NCBI GenBank assembly: GCA_028287185.1
Contig: JAQBQD010000062.1
Coordinates: 1-56,211 of the forward strand
Direction: 5' to 3'
Length of the DNA: 56,211 nucleotides
From: Gemmatimonadota bacterium
GTDB lineage: Bacteria; Gemmatimonadota; Gemmatimonadetes; Longimicrobiales; Longimicrobiaceae
Program-made: the position numbers and the translations under genes
Shown here: positions 25,103-34,134 of the stretch, piece after piece
How the letters are laid out: every line of letters begins with the position of its first letter
Numbering within the stretch: position 1 is the first letter of the stretch
Notes under the pieces: generated by a model
Database searches by the model: none
The model's input: the letters and a program-made list of their open reading frames with translations, nothing else
What the model was told of the DNA's origin: nothing

Positions 25103-27064
25103 ATGACCGACCTTTCGACCGGGAGCGCCACGGCGACGGCCGACCTGGAGTCCGTGCTGCGCGACCGATTCCGCATCGAGGGCTTCCGGCCCGGGCAGCG
25201 GCGGGTGATGGAGGCGGTGCTGGACCAGGGCGCGGCGCTGGCGGTGTTTCCCACGGGCGGCGGCAAGTCGCTGTGCTACCAGCTTCCCGCGCTGCTGCTG
25301 GACGGCGTGACGGTGGTGATCTCGCCCCTCATCGCCCTGATGAAGGACCAGATCGACTACCTGCGCGGGCTGGGCATCGAGGCGGGGCGGCTGGACAGCT
25401 CGCTTTCGCGCGACGAGGCGGCGCAGGTGGAGCGGGGGCTGCGCACGGGCACCCTCAAGCTGCTGTACGTGGCGCCCGAGCGCTTCAACAACGAGCGCTT
25501 CCTGGAGCAGCTTCACCGCGCGCGGATCTCGCTTTTCGCGGTGGACGAGGCGCACTGCATCTCGGAGTGGGGACACAACTTCCGCCCCGACTACCTGAAG
25601 CTGGCCGAGACGGCGCGCGAGCTGGGCGTGGAGCGGGTGCTGGCGCTGACCGCCACCGCTACGCCCGCCGTGGTGAAGGACGTCTGCGCCAGCTTCCGCA
25701 TTCCCGCGGAGTGCGCCGTGGTGACGGGCTTCCACCGCCCCAACCTCTTCCTCTCCACCCGCCCCACGCCCGCCGCGCGCCGCGACGCCGTGCTGCTGGA
25801 GCAGTTCCGCGGCCGTCCGGTGGGCCCCGGCATCGTCTACGTCACCCTGCAGCGCACGGCGGAGCGGGTGGCGAAGCTGCTGGCCGATGCGGGGGTGCCG
25901 GCGCGCGCCTACCACGCGGGCATGGACGCCGATGCCCGCTCGGCCGTGCAGGAGTGGTGGAAGGCGTCCGATCGGGCGACGGTGGTGGCGACCATCGCCT
26001 TCGGGATGGGCATCGACAAGTCGGACGTGCGCTACGTCTACCACTACAACCTGCCGAAGGGGCTGGAAAGCTGGAGCCAGGAGATCGGCCGCGCCGGGCG
26101 CGACGGGCTGCCCTCCACGGTGGAGCTGCTGGGCAGCGGCGAGGACGTGGCGACGCTGGAGAACTTCGCGTACGGCGACACGCCCGACCGCGGCGCGCTG
26201 GCCGGGCTGCTGGCCGAGCTGCTGACGGGGCACCCGCAGATCGAGGTGAACCTGTTCGCCCTGTCGTCCGCGCACGACGTGCGGCAGCTCGTGCTGCGGA
26301 CGGCGCTCACCTACCTGGAGCTGCTGGGCGTGCTGAAGCAGGGAACGCCCTTCTACGCCGGCTACCGCGCGAAGCTGCGCGGCGCCTCGGTGGACGAGGT
26401 GGTGGGCCGCTTCGACGAAGGCCGCGCCTCGTTCCTGCGCGCCATCTTCCGCGAGAGCAAGTTCGGGCGCGAGTGGTACACCATCGACCCCGAGGGCGTG
26501 GCCGGCCGCCTGGGCGAGCCGCGCGACCGGGTGGTGCGCGCGCTGGAGTACCTGGAGCAGCAGGGCCTGCTGGAGCTGCAGGCCTCCGACGCGCGCCAGC
26601 GCTTCACCCGGCTGGTGCCCGACCCGGACGTGGAGGCGCTGGCCGACGAGCTGGCGGCGCGCTTCGCCAAACGCGAGGTGCAGGAGGTGGAGCGGGTGCG
26701 GGCGGTGGGCGAGCTGGTGGGGATGCAGGGATGCCAGACCAACGCGCTGCTGGCCTACTTCGGCGAGACGCGCGACGCGCCGTGCGGCCACTGCACCTTC
26801 TGCGGGACGGGGCGCGCCACGCCGCTGCCCAACGCCTCCGTCGCCGCCCCCGTGGGCCGCGCGGTGGACCGCGACGCCTTCGCCGAGGTGTGCCGCGCCA
26901 ACCGCGCGGCGCTGGGCACGCCCCGGCAGCGCGCCCGCTTCCTGTGCGGCCTGAGCAGCCCCGCGCTCACCCGCGCCAAGCTGAGCCGCCACGCGCTGTA
27001 CGGCGCGCTGGAGGACCGCCGCTTCGCCGACGTGCTGGAGTGGTGCGCGGCGCTGCCCGCGTAG
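25103..27064 (+). CDS. recQ: ATP-dependent DNA helicase RecQ
   Basis: A 653-residue 3'-5' superfamily 2 helicase. Motif I is FPTGGGKSLCYQLP, motif II AVDEAHCISEWGHNFRP (DEAH plus the aromatic-rich loop), motif III LTATATP, motif VI QEIGRAGRDG. The zinc-binding segment of the RQC region is GCQTNALLAYFGE...CGHCTFC. The region beyond about residue 590 shows no clear HRDC domain, so it is a RecQ without the usual C-terminal HRDC. The start ATG 25103 leads into a family-like N-terminus (LRDRFRIEGFRPGQRRVMEAVL). It acts in recombination and replication-fork repair. Confidence 0.92.
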   Translation: MTDLSTGSATATADLESVLRDRFRIEGFRPGQRRVMEAVLDQGAALAVFPTGGGKSLCYQLPALLLDGVTVVISPLIALMKDQIDYLRGLGIEAGRLDSSLSRDEAAQVERGLRTGTLKLLYVAPERFNNERFLEQLHRARISLFAVDEAHCISEWGHNFRPDYLKLAETARELGVERVLALTATATPAVVKDVCASFRIPAECAVVTGFHRPNLFLSTRPTPAARRDAVLLEQFRGRPVGPGIVYVTLQRTAERVAKLLADAGVPARAYHAGMDADARSAVQEWWKASDRATVVATIAFGMGIDKSDVRYVYHYNLPKGLESWSQEIGRAGRDGLPSTVELLGSGEDVATLENFAYGDTPDRGALAGLLAELLTGHPQIEVNLFALSSAHDVRQLVLRTALTYLELLGVLKQGTPFYAGYRAKLRGASVDEVVGRFDEGRASFLRAIFRESKFGREWYTIDPEGVAGRLGEPRDRVVRALEYLEQQGLLELQASDARQRFTRLVPDPDVEALADELAARFAKREVQEVERVRAVGELVGMQGCQTNALLAYFGETRDAPCGHCTFCGTGRATPLPNASVAAPVGRAVDRDAFAEVCRANRAALGTPRQRARFLCGLSSPALTRAKLSRHALYGALEDRRFADVLEWCAALPA

Positions 27065-27216
27065 CGCCTTCGTCCCGCGATACCGCTGGTTCGCGGCACG
27101 GGCGGCGGGTTTCGTCGCAAGGGCCTGTCGCCGGCCGGGCCCAGGCCGCATCTTGCACCCGCCCTCCGCCGGGCGCGCAGCTTCTCCGCCGCCGGCCGCC
27201 GCCCCCACTCTCGCCC

Positions 27217-27411
27217 ATGCCCGCCATGAGGCTCCTCGCCGCCGCGCTCCTCGCCGTCCTCGCCGCCGCCTGCTCGCGCACGCCCACCGCGCCCGTGGCC
27301 GGCGAGCTGCCGACGGTGGTGGTGAGCAAGCGCGTGACGCCCATCCGCGCCGCCCTGCCGCGTCCCGGGAGCATGATTCCCGCGACCACGGGCGGCCGGC
27401 GCTCGCAGTAG
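27217..27411 (+). CDS. Small putative lipoprotein
   Basis: A 64-residue protein (61 if the second ATG, 27226, is used). MRLLAAALLAVLAAACSR is a lipoprotein-like signal with a cysteine after the hydrophobic run, though position -3 is Ala rather than the usual Leu. The mature part is about 45 residues, Thr/Pro/Val-rich (TPTAPVAGELPTVVVSKRV). It is probably membrane-anchored and of unknown function. No strong ribosome binding site precedes either ATG. It follows recQ by 152 nt, and its coding status is less certain than that of its neighbours. Confidence 0.5.
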   Translation: MPAMRLLAAALLAVLAAACSRTPTAPVAGELPTVVVSKRVTPIRAALPRPGSMIPATTGGRRSQ

Positions 27412-27761
27412 GCGCTCACGTCCGGCCGGCATTGCCCGGCGTATCGCGAGACCTTCCCTCGGCACTGCCACCGCGCCTCCACGGGTCGGCGCGACGCACG
27501 GGCTCGCGGGTACGTCTCGGTCCGTCGGTGCTCTCCGGACATCGAGCCCAAGCGCATCCCGCGGCCCGATCCGCCTGACCTTCGCCCGGCCCGCATCCAC
27601 GCGTGCCGGGCTTTTCTTGGCTGGTCGATGGATCGCCGGTCCGCGCATGCGCATCGCCGGAGGTGGCGGACGATCGCGGACGGCATCAAGTTGATCCGCA
27701 TCTCGATCCGATCCGCGCGGTTGATCGACCGTCCCGGTCCCGACCCTCCATCCAGACGCCC
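27412..27761. other. Intergenic, GATC-rich tract before pxpA
   Basis: 350 bp with no gene seen. The second half (27625-27735) is rich in GATCC/TCGATC words (TCTCGATCCGATCCGCGC), as in the other gaps noted. No convincing promoter was found. Confidence 0.4.
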
Positions 27762-28532
27762 GTGAGCGAGCCGCGACGCAGCATCGACCTGAACGCAGAC
27801 CTTGGCGAGGGGTTCGGCGCCTACCGCGCGGGCGACGACGCGGGGCTGCTGCGCGTGGTGACGTCCGCGAACGTGGCGTGCGGCTTCCACGCGGGCGACC
27901 CGCTGGTGATGCGGCGCACGGTGGCGGACGCGGCGGCGCATGGAGTTGCCGTGGGTGCGCACCCCGGCTACCCCGACCTGCTGGGCTTCGGCCGCCGCGA
28001 CCTGGCCGCGTCGGCGGACGAGGTGACGGCGTACGTCGTCTACCAGATCGGCGCCCTCTCCGCGTTCTGCGCGGCGGCGGGCACGCGGCTGCGCTACGTG
28101 AAGGCGCACGGCGCGCTCTACAACCGGGCGGCGCGCGACGCCTCCGTGGCCGACGCGGTCGCGCAGGGCGTGCACCTGGCCGATCCGTCGCTCGTGCTGC
28201 TGGGCCTGGCCGGCAGCGAGCTGGTCCGCGCGGGCCGTGCGGCGGGCCTCCGCGTGGCGGCCGAGGCGTTCGTAGACCGCGCCTACCTCCCCTCCGGCGA
28301 CCTAGTCCCGCGCTCCGAACCCGGCGCCACGCTGCACGATGCAGCGCAGGTCGCGGCACGGGCCGTCCGCATGGCGCGCGAGGGCACGGTGGAGGCCATC
28401 GACGGGACCGTGCTGCACGTGAGCCCCGATTCCCTCTGCGCGCACGGCGACAACCCCGACGCGCTGGCCATCGTCCGCGCGGTCCGCGAGGCGCTGGAGG
28501 CGGCGGGCATCGCGGTGGCGCCGTTCGCGTGA
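27762..28532 (+). CDS. pxpA: 5-oxoprolinase subunit A
   Basis: A 256-residue LamB/YcsF-family protein and one of three subunits of the ATP-dependent PxpABC 5-oxoprolinase, which opens 5-oxoproline to glutamate. Typical motifs are IDLNADLGEGFG, NVACGFHAGDP, GAHPGYPDLLGFGRR and VKAHGALYN. The start is GTG 27762 (VSEPRRSIDLN), since the family N-terminus begins right after it; no strong Shine-Dalgarno is visible. Its TGA overlaps the ATG of pxpB by one base. The complete length agrees with the family. Confidence 0.92.
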   Translation: MSEPRRSIDLNADLGEGFGAYRAGDDAGLLRVVTSANVACGFHAGDPLVMRRTVADAAAHGVAVGAHPGYPDLLGFGRRDLAASADEVTAYVVYQIGALSAFCAAAGTRLRYVKAHGALYNRAARDASVADAVAQGVHLADPSLVLLGLAGSELVRAGRAAGLRVAAEAFVDRAYLPSGDLVPRSEPGATLHDAAQVAARAVRMAREGTVEAIDGTVLHVSPDSLCAHGDNPDALAIVRAVREALEAAGIAVAPFA

Positions 28533-29176
28533 TGGACGCGCCGCGCGCCGATCCGCTGGGCGACAGCGCCCTGACGCTCACCTTCGGCGAGACGGTGGAT
28601 GCGGCCACGAGCGCCCGCGTGCACGCCGCCGCACAGGCCGTCCGCGCCGCCGGGATCGCCGCCGTACGCGACGTGGTGCCGGCGTACGCCGCGCTTTCCG
28701 TCTTCTACGATCCCCTCCACACCGACTACGCCGACATTGTCGCGCAGGTGCTTGCCTTGTCGGTGGATGGGGGCTCCGTGGCTTCGCTCGATGCGGGGCC
28801 GCTCGTCGAGATCCCCGTCCGCTACGACGGGCCGGACCTGGAGGACGTGGCCCGTGCGACGGGCCTGTCGCCGCGCGAGGTGATGGATCTCCATGCCGCG
28901 ACGGAGTATCGCGTGTACCTGCTGGGATTCGCACCGGGGTTCGCGTACCTGGGCGACCTCGATCCCGCGCTGCACTTGCCGCGGCGCCCGTCGCCGCGCA
29001 CGCGCGTGCCCGCCGGCTCCGTCGCCATCGCCGGCGCGCAGACCGCCGTGTATCCGCTCGCGACGCCCGGTGGGTGGCACCTGCTGGGGAGCACGGCGGC
29101 GGCGATGTGGGACGTGCGCCGCGATCCCCCCGCGCTGCTGGCCGTGGGCGACCGCGTGCGCTTCGTGCGCGGATGA
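28532..29176 (+). CDS. pxpB: 5-oxoprolinase subunit B
   Basis: A 214-residue subunit (KipI-like allophanate-hydrolase-subunit-1 fold). The characteristic YLLGFAPGFAYLGDLDP and PRTRVPAGSVAIAG stretches are present, as is a C-terminal PGGWHLLGST. It starts at ATG 28532, sharing one base with the pxpA stop (TGATG), so translation should be coupled. It works with PxpC as the carboxy-phosphate-activating part of 5-oxoprolinase. The next subunit, pxpC, is separated by 244 nt of palindromic sequence rather than overlapping as is common. Confidence 0.9.
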   Translation: MDAPRADPLGDSALTLTFGETVDAATSARVHAAAQAVRAAGIAAVRDVVPAYAALSVFYDPLHTDYADIVAQVLALSVDGGSVASLDAGPLVEIPVRYDGPDLEDVARATGLSPREVMDLHAATEYRVYLLGFAPGFAYLGDLDPALHLPRRPSPRTRVPAGSVAIAGAQTAVYPLATPGGWHLLGSTAAAMWDVRRDPPALLAVGDRVRFVRG

Positions 29177-29420
29177 CGAAGCCCGCGTCGCCTGGCCCCC
29201 TTTGCCGCGCGTTGGCGTGGGGAAGGCCTGCGAGGCCGGCCCGGCGAGTCCCTTCCGCGGCGGCTCGGGACTCGAGCTCGGCGCCGCGCCTCCCGCGCGG
29301 GGCGGCGAACGGGCCTGGAGCCCACGCGTTCGATCCTCCGTGCCCCGCGGGGTCGCGACCCGACGAGTGCCAGGGATTCGATGCCCTCGCTGGAGGTGGC
29401 CGGCACCGGCGGAGGAGCGG
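29177..29420. repeat. GC-rich palindromic insertion between pxpB and pxpC
   Basis: 244 bp inside an otherwise tight operon. It is very GC-rich with many short self-complementary words (GGCCTGCGAGGCCGG, GGGACTCGAGCTC, CCCCGCGGGG). No reading frame in it looks like protein. It may be a mobile palindromic element or an internal regulatory or termination region. The pxpC ribosome binding site (GGAGG) lies at its end. Confidence 0.35.
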
Positions 29421-30392
29421 GTGATCCGCATCGTCGCCTCGCCGCCGTACCTCACCGTCCAGGACGCGGGCTGGGGTGGGTTGCGCGCGTCGGGGATGCC
29501 GGTCTGCGGGGCGATGGACGGATGGGCGTTGCGCATCGCCAACCTGCTCGCCGGCAACGCGATGGATGATGCGGTGCTGGAATGGGCGCTCGGCCCCGGT
29601 GTGCTCCGTTTCACGGCGGACTGCACCGTCGCGCTCGCGGGCGCGGAGGTGGCGGGCACCCTCGCGGGCGCGCCCCTGGCGGGATACATGGCGTTTCGCG
29701 TGCACGCCGGGGACGAGCTACGCATCGACAGATTCGTCACTGGCAGGTTCTTCTACCTGGCGGTGTCCGGCGGTCTGCGGACTGCGCCGGTGCTGGGGAG
29801 CCGATCCACCTACCTGCCCGGCGGGTTCGGAGGGTGGCACGGGCGCCTGCTGCGGACGGGCGACGAGCTGCCGATCGGGACCGCCGGACCGACTCCACCG
29901 TCGGATGGGTGGATGCTTCCGGAGGGGCTGCGGCCGTCGTATCCGCCAAGCGAGCCGTTCCGCGTGGTCGCCGGCCCGCAGGTGGGGCTGTTCGATGCCG
30001 AGGCGCTGCGGGCGTTCGAGGCGGCGGAGTTCCGGGTGGCGCGCGCGTCCGATCGCGCCGGCTATCGCCTCGAGGGGCCGACCATCCACCCGCGCAGCCC
30101 GGCCTCGCTGCCGTCCGAGGCCGCCTGCCCCGGCGCCGTGCAGGTTCCCGGCTCCGGCCAGCCCATCGTGCTCATGCCCGACGGCCCCACCGTCGGCGGA
30201 TACCCCAAGATCGCCGTCGTCGCATCCGCCGACCTGCCCCGTCTGGCCCAGCGCGCGCCCGGCGAAGGCGTGCGCTTCCGCATGGTCACCGTCGCCGAGG
30301 CACAGGCCGCCTACCGCCGCCGGGCCATCGACCTGCACACCGTCGCGGAGACGGTGCGCCGCGCGGCCCGCCATCCGCGGACGGGCGGCTGA
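29421..30392 (+). CDS. pxpC: 5-oxoprolinase subunit C
   Basis: A 323-residue KipA-like (biotin-dependent carboxyltransferase / allophanate hydrolase subunit 2) protein. The N-terminus IRIVASPPYLTVQDAGWGG is diagnostic, followed by MDGWALRIANLLAGN and a YLAVSGGLRTAPVLGSRST stretch; GQPIVLMPDGPTVGGYPKIA is the typical late motif. GTG 29421 is preceded by GGAGGAGC, a very good ribosome binding site. It completes PxpABC for recycling 5-oxoproline to glutamate in the cytoplasm. Confidence 0.92.
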   Translation: MIRIVASPPYLTVQDAGWGGLRASGMPVCGAMDGWALRIANLLAGNAMDDAVLEWALGPGVLRFTADCTVALAGAEVAGTLAGAPLAGYMAFRVHAGDELRIDRFVTGRFFYLAVSGGLRTAPVLGSRSTYLPGGFGGWHGRLLRTGDELPIGTAGPTPPSDGWMLPEGLRPSYPPSEPFRVVAGPQVGLFDAEALRAFEAAEFRVARASDRAGYRLEGPTIHPRSPASLPSEAACPGAVQVPGSGQPIVLMPDGPTVGGYPKIAVVASADLPRLAQRAPGEGVRFRMVTVAEAQAAYRRRAIDLHTVAETVRRAARHPRTGG

Positions 30393-30446
30393 GCGGCGTC
30401 ACCACGGCTTTCCACAGTGGCCCGCAGGCGAATCTCCACGTTCGTG

Positions 30447-30503
30447 TCCATCCATAGGTCGATCCTCCGCAGGAACTGTCCTGCATCGCCTCTTGGATGG
30501 AGA
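30447..30503 (+). promoter_or_regulatory. Hairpin that would sequester the ribosome binding site
   Basis: TCCATCCA (30447-30454) pairs with TGGATGGA (30494-30501), which contains the GGATGGAGA binding site of the gene at 30511. Inside is GCAGGA (30469-30474)/TCCTGC (30479-30484). Folding would hide the start region, giving a possible cis-regulatory RNA. Confidence 0.45.
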
Positions 30504-30510
30504 CCGAACC

Positions 30511-31350
30511 ATGGACCCACTCGCCCTGCTCCGGCGTGCCTGCCTGTTCGCAGGCGTGCTTCTGACCTGTGTCGCGAGCGCTCCCGCCGCGGCGCAGGCG
30601 CGGGATCCGATCCAACGCAAGCCAGCCGGTGCGGACACCAGCGCAGCCGACAGCGCACGGATGCGCGATTCCATCGCGTCGGCAACGAAGCTGGACGCCA
30701 GAATCCACGCGTCCGTCGACAGCGCGGTCGCGAGCATCCGCGAGACGCCGCCCTACGCGTTCCCGAAGCCGTGGGCGAGCTCCCTGCTGATCGCCGCCGT
30801 GCTGGGCATGCTGGGCGGCTTGGTCGGGGACCTGCTCGCGAACCACAACGCGCTGCTGTGGGTGAAGCCGGACAAGGAGCGTGGCCTGGACCTGGGGTCC
30901 CTCTCCAGCCTGCTCATCGGCGCCGTGGCGGCCGTGATCGTGTGCATCCTCAACCGGCCGAACGGATCGTGGCCCCAGCTCATCGGGACGGCGCTCAGCG
31001 CCGGCGTCGGCGGCAAGGCCGTCCTGCAGGCCATCGCCGCGACCGGGCGGATGAAGGATGCGCTCAAGGACACCGAGGTCGCCAGGGCCGAGACCCTGCA
31101 GGTGGCGGGGAAGGCAGCGACGGCCATCGAGCTGGTTGGGGAGCAGGTCAAGACGCTGCATACTTCCTTGGCGCATCCGATGCTGGCGGACCACGCCAAG
31201 GGGCTGTTCGCCAGCGATGCGAAGGCGTTCAACCAGGAAGTCGATGCCATCGTACGGCAGGCCGTGGCGGTGCTGCCGTCCAGACCGGCACTTGCCGGTG
31301 AGCTGAACCCGTCCGGCGAAGAGCGGGGAGCGTCCGGATCGACGCAATAG
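30511..31350 (+). CDS. Membrane protein of unknown function
   Basis: A 279-residue protein with a likely signal peptide (LLRRACLFAGVLLTCVASAP, cleavage around AAAQA) and three later hydrophobic segments: about residues 91-111 (SLLIAAVLGMLGGLVGDLLA), 132-150 and 155-180. The C-terminal third is helical and charged, ending in a Gly/Ser-rich tail. No family is recognised, but the pattern after the hydrophobic spans resembles that of the protein at 47779-49086. The ATG follows GGATGGAGA, which lies in a hairpin. It stands alone between pxpC and the DUF885 gene. Confidence 0.6.
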   Translation: MDPLALLRRACLFAGVLLTCVASAPAAAQARDPIQRKPAGADTSAADSARMRDSIASATKLDARIHASVDSAVASIRETPPYAFPKPWASSLLIAAVLGMLGGLVGDLLANHNALLWVKPDKERGLDLGSLSSLLIGAVAAVIVCILNRPNGSWPQLIGTALSAGVGGKAVLQAIAATGRMKDALKDTEVARAETLQVAGKAATAIELVGEQVKTLHTSLAHPMLADHAKGLFASDAKAFNQEVDAIVRQAVAVLPSRPALAGELNPSGEERGASGSTQ

Positions 31351-31509
31351 GAACAGTGCGAAGCCAGCGGGCGGGGACCGGAGTCGCGGCCGGTCCCCGC
31401 TTCCGTCGTCTCCACCGCCTCCGCACCGGCTTGCGCGCCGCGCCGCGCGGGCAGACATTCCGGAATCCATCCCCGCACCGCTCGCCACCGCATCGCACCG
31501 GAGGCCTCC

Positions 31510-33483
31510 TTGGACCGCCGCACATTCGTCGCCCACTCCTCGCGCGCGGCCGCCGCGCTCGCCGCGCTAGGGCCGCTGGACGCCTGCCAGACGCTGGCGA
31601 TGGCCACGGGCGGGCCCACGAGCCCCGGCGCGGGCGGCAGCGAGTTCGCCCGGCTGCGCGACGACTACTTCGTGCACGTGCTGCGCTTCAACCCCGTCAC
31701 CAGCACCTACCTGGGCGGCGACGGCTACAGCCCCGAGCTGGCCGGCTCCAACGGCCGCCTTCGCGACTACCGCCCGGCCGCGCTGGCCGCCGAGGCCGCC
31801 TACTACCGCGGCGCGCAGGTCGCGCACGACGCCATCGATCCGCGCACGCTGCCCGAGGTGGAGCGCGTGGACCACGTGGTGATGGGCGCGCAGCTCGCCT
31901 TCATCCTGCACCAGCTCCAGGACCTGCGCTACCACCAGCGCGCGGTGGACACCTACGTGGCCGAGCCCTTCCGCGGCGTGGACTGGCACATCCAGGGGAT
32001 GACGGACGTGGGCGGCGGCCAGATCGGCACCGCGCCCGAGTGGGACCTGCTGGTGGCCCGCACCGCCGCCATCCCCGCCTACCTGGAGGCGGCGAAGGCG
32101 AACCTCCTGGCCGGCAAGGCCGCGGGCAGCCTGCCCGACTGGAGGATGGTGGAGCGCGACGGCATCGCCGGAAGCCGCAGCAACGCCGAGTACTTCCGCG
32201 ACACCCTGCCCGGCCTTGCCCGCCAGTACGCCGGCACAAGGCCCTTCTACGCCGCGCTCGCCGGCCGCCTGGCGGACGCGGGACGGGCGGCCGCCGCCGC
32301 TTGGGACGGCTTCGCGGCGTTCCTGGGCGCCACGTACGACACTGCGTCCAAGACCGACCGGTTCGCCGTGGGCGCCGCCGAGTACGAGTGGCGCGTGCGC
32401 AACAACTACCGCGACTCCCGTAGCGCCGCCGAGCTGTGGGAGTACGGCGCGCAGCAGGTGGAGCTGTACAAGCGGCGGATGTACGAGGTGGCGCAGGTGG
32501 TGGCGCGCGAGGGCGGGCTGAGCGCGCCCTTCGGCACCGACGCCGAGAAGGACGCGGGCGTACGCGCCGCGATGGACTTCCTGTCGCGCGACTACCCGAA
32601 GGACGACGACGAGCTCCTGCGCTGGTACGTGCAGGCCGGCGAGCGGGCCGTGGCGTATGGGCGCCAGCACGACCTGTTCGACGTACCCGCCGACTACCGA
32701 CTGGACGTGGTGCCCACGCCGCCCGTGCTGCGCAGCACCATCGACGCCGCCTACTATCCCGCCCCGCCGTTCAAGCAGTCGGGCGTGGGTCGCTTCTACC
32801 TGACGCCCACCGGCAACGACCCCGGCGCGCTGAAGGTGAACAACCGCGCATCGGTGGCCGACACGGCCGTGCACGAAGGTTTCCCGGGGCACGACTGGAA
32901 CTACAAGTTCATGACGCAGCACGCCCGCGAGATCAGCAACATCCGCTGGCTCACCCCGGGCGCCGTGGAGGACTCCTCGTCCATGTGGGAGGACTCGCTG
33001 GCCACCGAGGGCTGGGGCCTATACTCCGAGGAGCTGATGTCCGAGCCCGCGCCGGGGCGGCCGTACGGCTTCTACACGGCGGGCGAGTCTCTGTACGAGC
33101 TGCAGGGCCAGATGCTGCGCGCCGTCCGCATCCGCGTGGACGTGGGCATCCACACCGGCCGCATGACCTTCGACCAGGCCGTGGACTACTTCAACGCCAA
33201 CGTCGACTTCTACCCCGGCGCCTGCGCCAAGGCGGACGCGGATCCCACGGCCAAGGCGCTGTGCGAGGGCGCGCGGCGGGCCATCTACCGCTACAGCAAG
33301 TGGCCCACGCAAGCCATCGCCTACAACCTGGGCAAGAACGCCATCATCTCGCTGCGCGAAGCGTATCGCGCCGCGCGGGGAAGCGCCTATTCCGCCAAGG
33401 AGTTCCACGAGCGCTTCATGCGCCAGGGCCCCATCCCCGTCGGCTACTTCCGCGCCGACTTCTTGGCCGGCGCAAGGGCGTGA
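31510..33483 (+). CDS. DUF885-family putative metallopeptidase, Tat-exported
   Basis: A 657-residue DUF885 protein with the characteristic zinc motif HEGFPGH (VHEGFPGHDWNYKFM) and later DSLATEGWGLYSEELM. DUF885 members are thought to be M3-like, TAILS-type metallopeptidases, but substrates are mostly unknown. The N-terminus DRRTFVAHSSRAAAALAALG has a twin-arginine motif and a following LDAC, so export and perhaps lipidation are likely. It starts at TTG 31510 after GGAGGCCT; no better start exists. A strong hairpin follows. Single-gene unit. Confidence 0.82.
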   Translation: MDRRTFVAHSSRAAAALAALGPLDACQTLAMATGGPTSPGAGGSEFARLRDDYFVHVLRFNPVTSTYLGGDGYSPELAGSNGRLRDYRPAALAAEAAYYRGAQVAHDAIDPRTLPEVERVDHVVMGAQLAFILHQLQDLRYHQRAVDTYVAEPFRGVDWHIQGMTDVGGGQIGTAPEWDLLVARTAAIPAYLEAAKANLLAGKAAGSLPDWRMVERDGIAGSRSNAEYFRDTLPGLARQYAGTRPFYAALAGRLADAGRAAAAAWDGFAAFLGATYDTASKTDRFAVGAAEYEWRVRNNYRDSRSAAELWEYGAQQVELYKRRMYEVAQVVAREGGLSAPFGTDAEKDAGVRAAMDFLSRDYPKDDDELLRWYVQAGERAVAYGRQHDLFDVPADYRLDVVPTPPVLRSTIDAAYYPAPPFKQSGVGRFYLTPTGNDPGALKVNNRASVADTAVHEGFPGHDWNYKFMTQHAREISNIRWLTPGAVEDSSSMWEDSLATEGWGLYSEELMSEPAPGRPYGFYTAGESLYELQGQMLRAVRIRVDVGIHTGRMTFDQAVDYFNANVDFYPGACAKADADPTAKALCEGARRAIYRYSKWPTQAIAYNLGKNAIISLREAYRAARGSAYSAKEFHERFMRQGPIPVGYFRADFLAGARA

Positions 33484-33493
33484 GGTCGATTCA

Positions 33494-33526
33494 CCGCGGC
33501 GATCACCTAACCGGTGGTCGCCGCGG
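33494..33526 (+). terminator. Hairpin after the DUF885 gene
   Basis: 14-nt arms (33494-33507 and 33513-33526) matching at 13 positions, with a 5-nt loop. There is no T run. Confidence 0.5.
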
Positions 33527-33577
33527 CGATCCTGCTCCCTACCAAACTCCATCTATGTCACCAGGTAATAACGAAAG

Positions 33578-33635
33578 CTATAGATTGACTTTTTATCACT
33601 AAGAACCAAGTTATAGATAGATTACTGTGGTTCTT
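33578..33635 (+). promoter_or_regulatory. AT-rich promoter/operator of the mobile mystery pair
   Basis: A sharp local drop in GC content. Direct repeats CTATAGATTGAC (33578) and TTATAGATAGAT (33611), an inverted repeat AAGAACCA (33601-33608)/TGGTTCTT (33628-33635), and a TTGACT at 33585-33590 that may be a -35. Likely autoregulation by the adjacent Xre-like gene. Confidence 0.5.
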
Positions 33636-33654
33636 CTCTCAAGGCGAGGGTTGC

Positions 33655-34134
33655 ATGCGAAAACGCGGCGCAAGTGCTCTCGACCGCAAGCAGCTTGATG
33701 GGCGCTATGCCAGGCTCCGCGCGGACGTCGGGCTGATGCAGGTGCCGCGGGGCGGATGGCTGCGCGCCTTGCGCTCGGCGCTGGGAATGAGACAGCGGGA
33801 CCTCGGCTCCCGCCTCGGTGTTTCCGCGCAGGCCGTGGGGCAGCTCGAAGCGCGCGAGGTGGAGGGAACGGTGACGCTCGGCGCGTTGCGGGACGCGGCC
33901 CACGCGATGGGAGCGGAGGTCTTCTACGTCGTGCTGCCGGAAGCCCCGGTCGCGGCCACGCTGGACGAGCGCGCGGAAGCCGTCGCCCGCGTCCTTGCCC
34001 GTCAGGTTCACCACTCCATGCGCATCGAGGATCAGGAGACGAGCGAGTCGGAGCGGCTCGACCGCATCCGTGAGCTGAAGCAGACCCTGCTCCGCACACC
34101 CTCCATGCTCTGGACGCTTCCCGGTGACACCTGA
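33655..34134 (+). CDS. Mobile mystery protein A (Xre-like regulator)
   Basis: A 159-residue protein with a helix-turn-helix at about residues 38-75 (WLRALRSALGMRQRDLGSRL; VSAQAVGQLEAREVEGTV) and the mobile mystery A layout, a Fic-associated regulator. ATG 33655 opens the gene right after an AT-rich promoter. It overlaps the Fic gene by 11 nt, so the two are co-translated. It probably represses the pair and could act as an antitoxin; this is inference from pairing with a Fic protein. The C-terminal half is acidic and helical. Confidence 0.8.
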   Translation: MRKRGASALDRKQLDGRYARLRADVGLMQVPRGGWLRALRSALGMRQRDLGSRLGVSAQAVGQLEAREVEGTVTLGALRDAAHAMGAEVFYVVLPEAPVAATLDERAEAVARVLARQVHHSMRIEDQETSESERLDRIRELKQTLLRTPSMLWTLPGDT

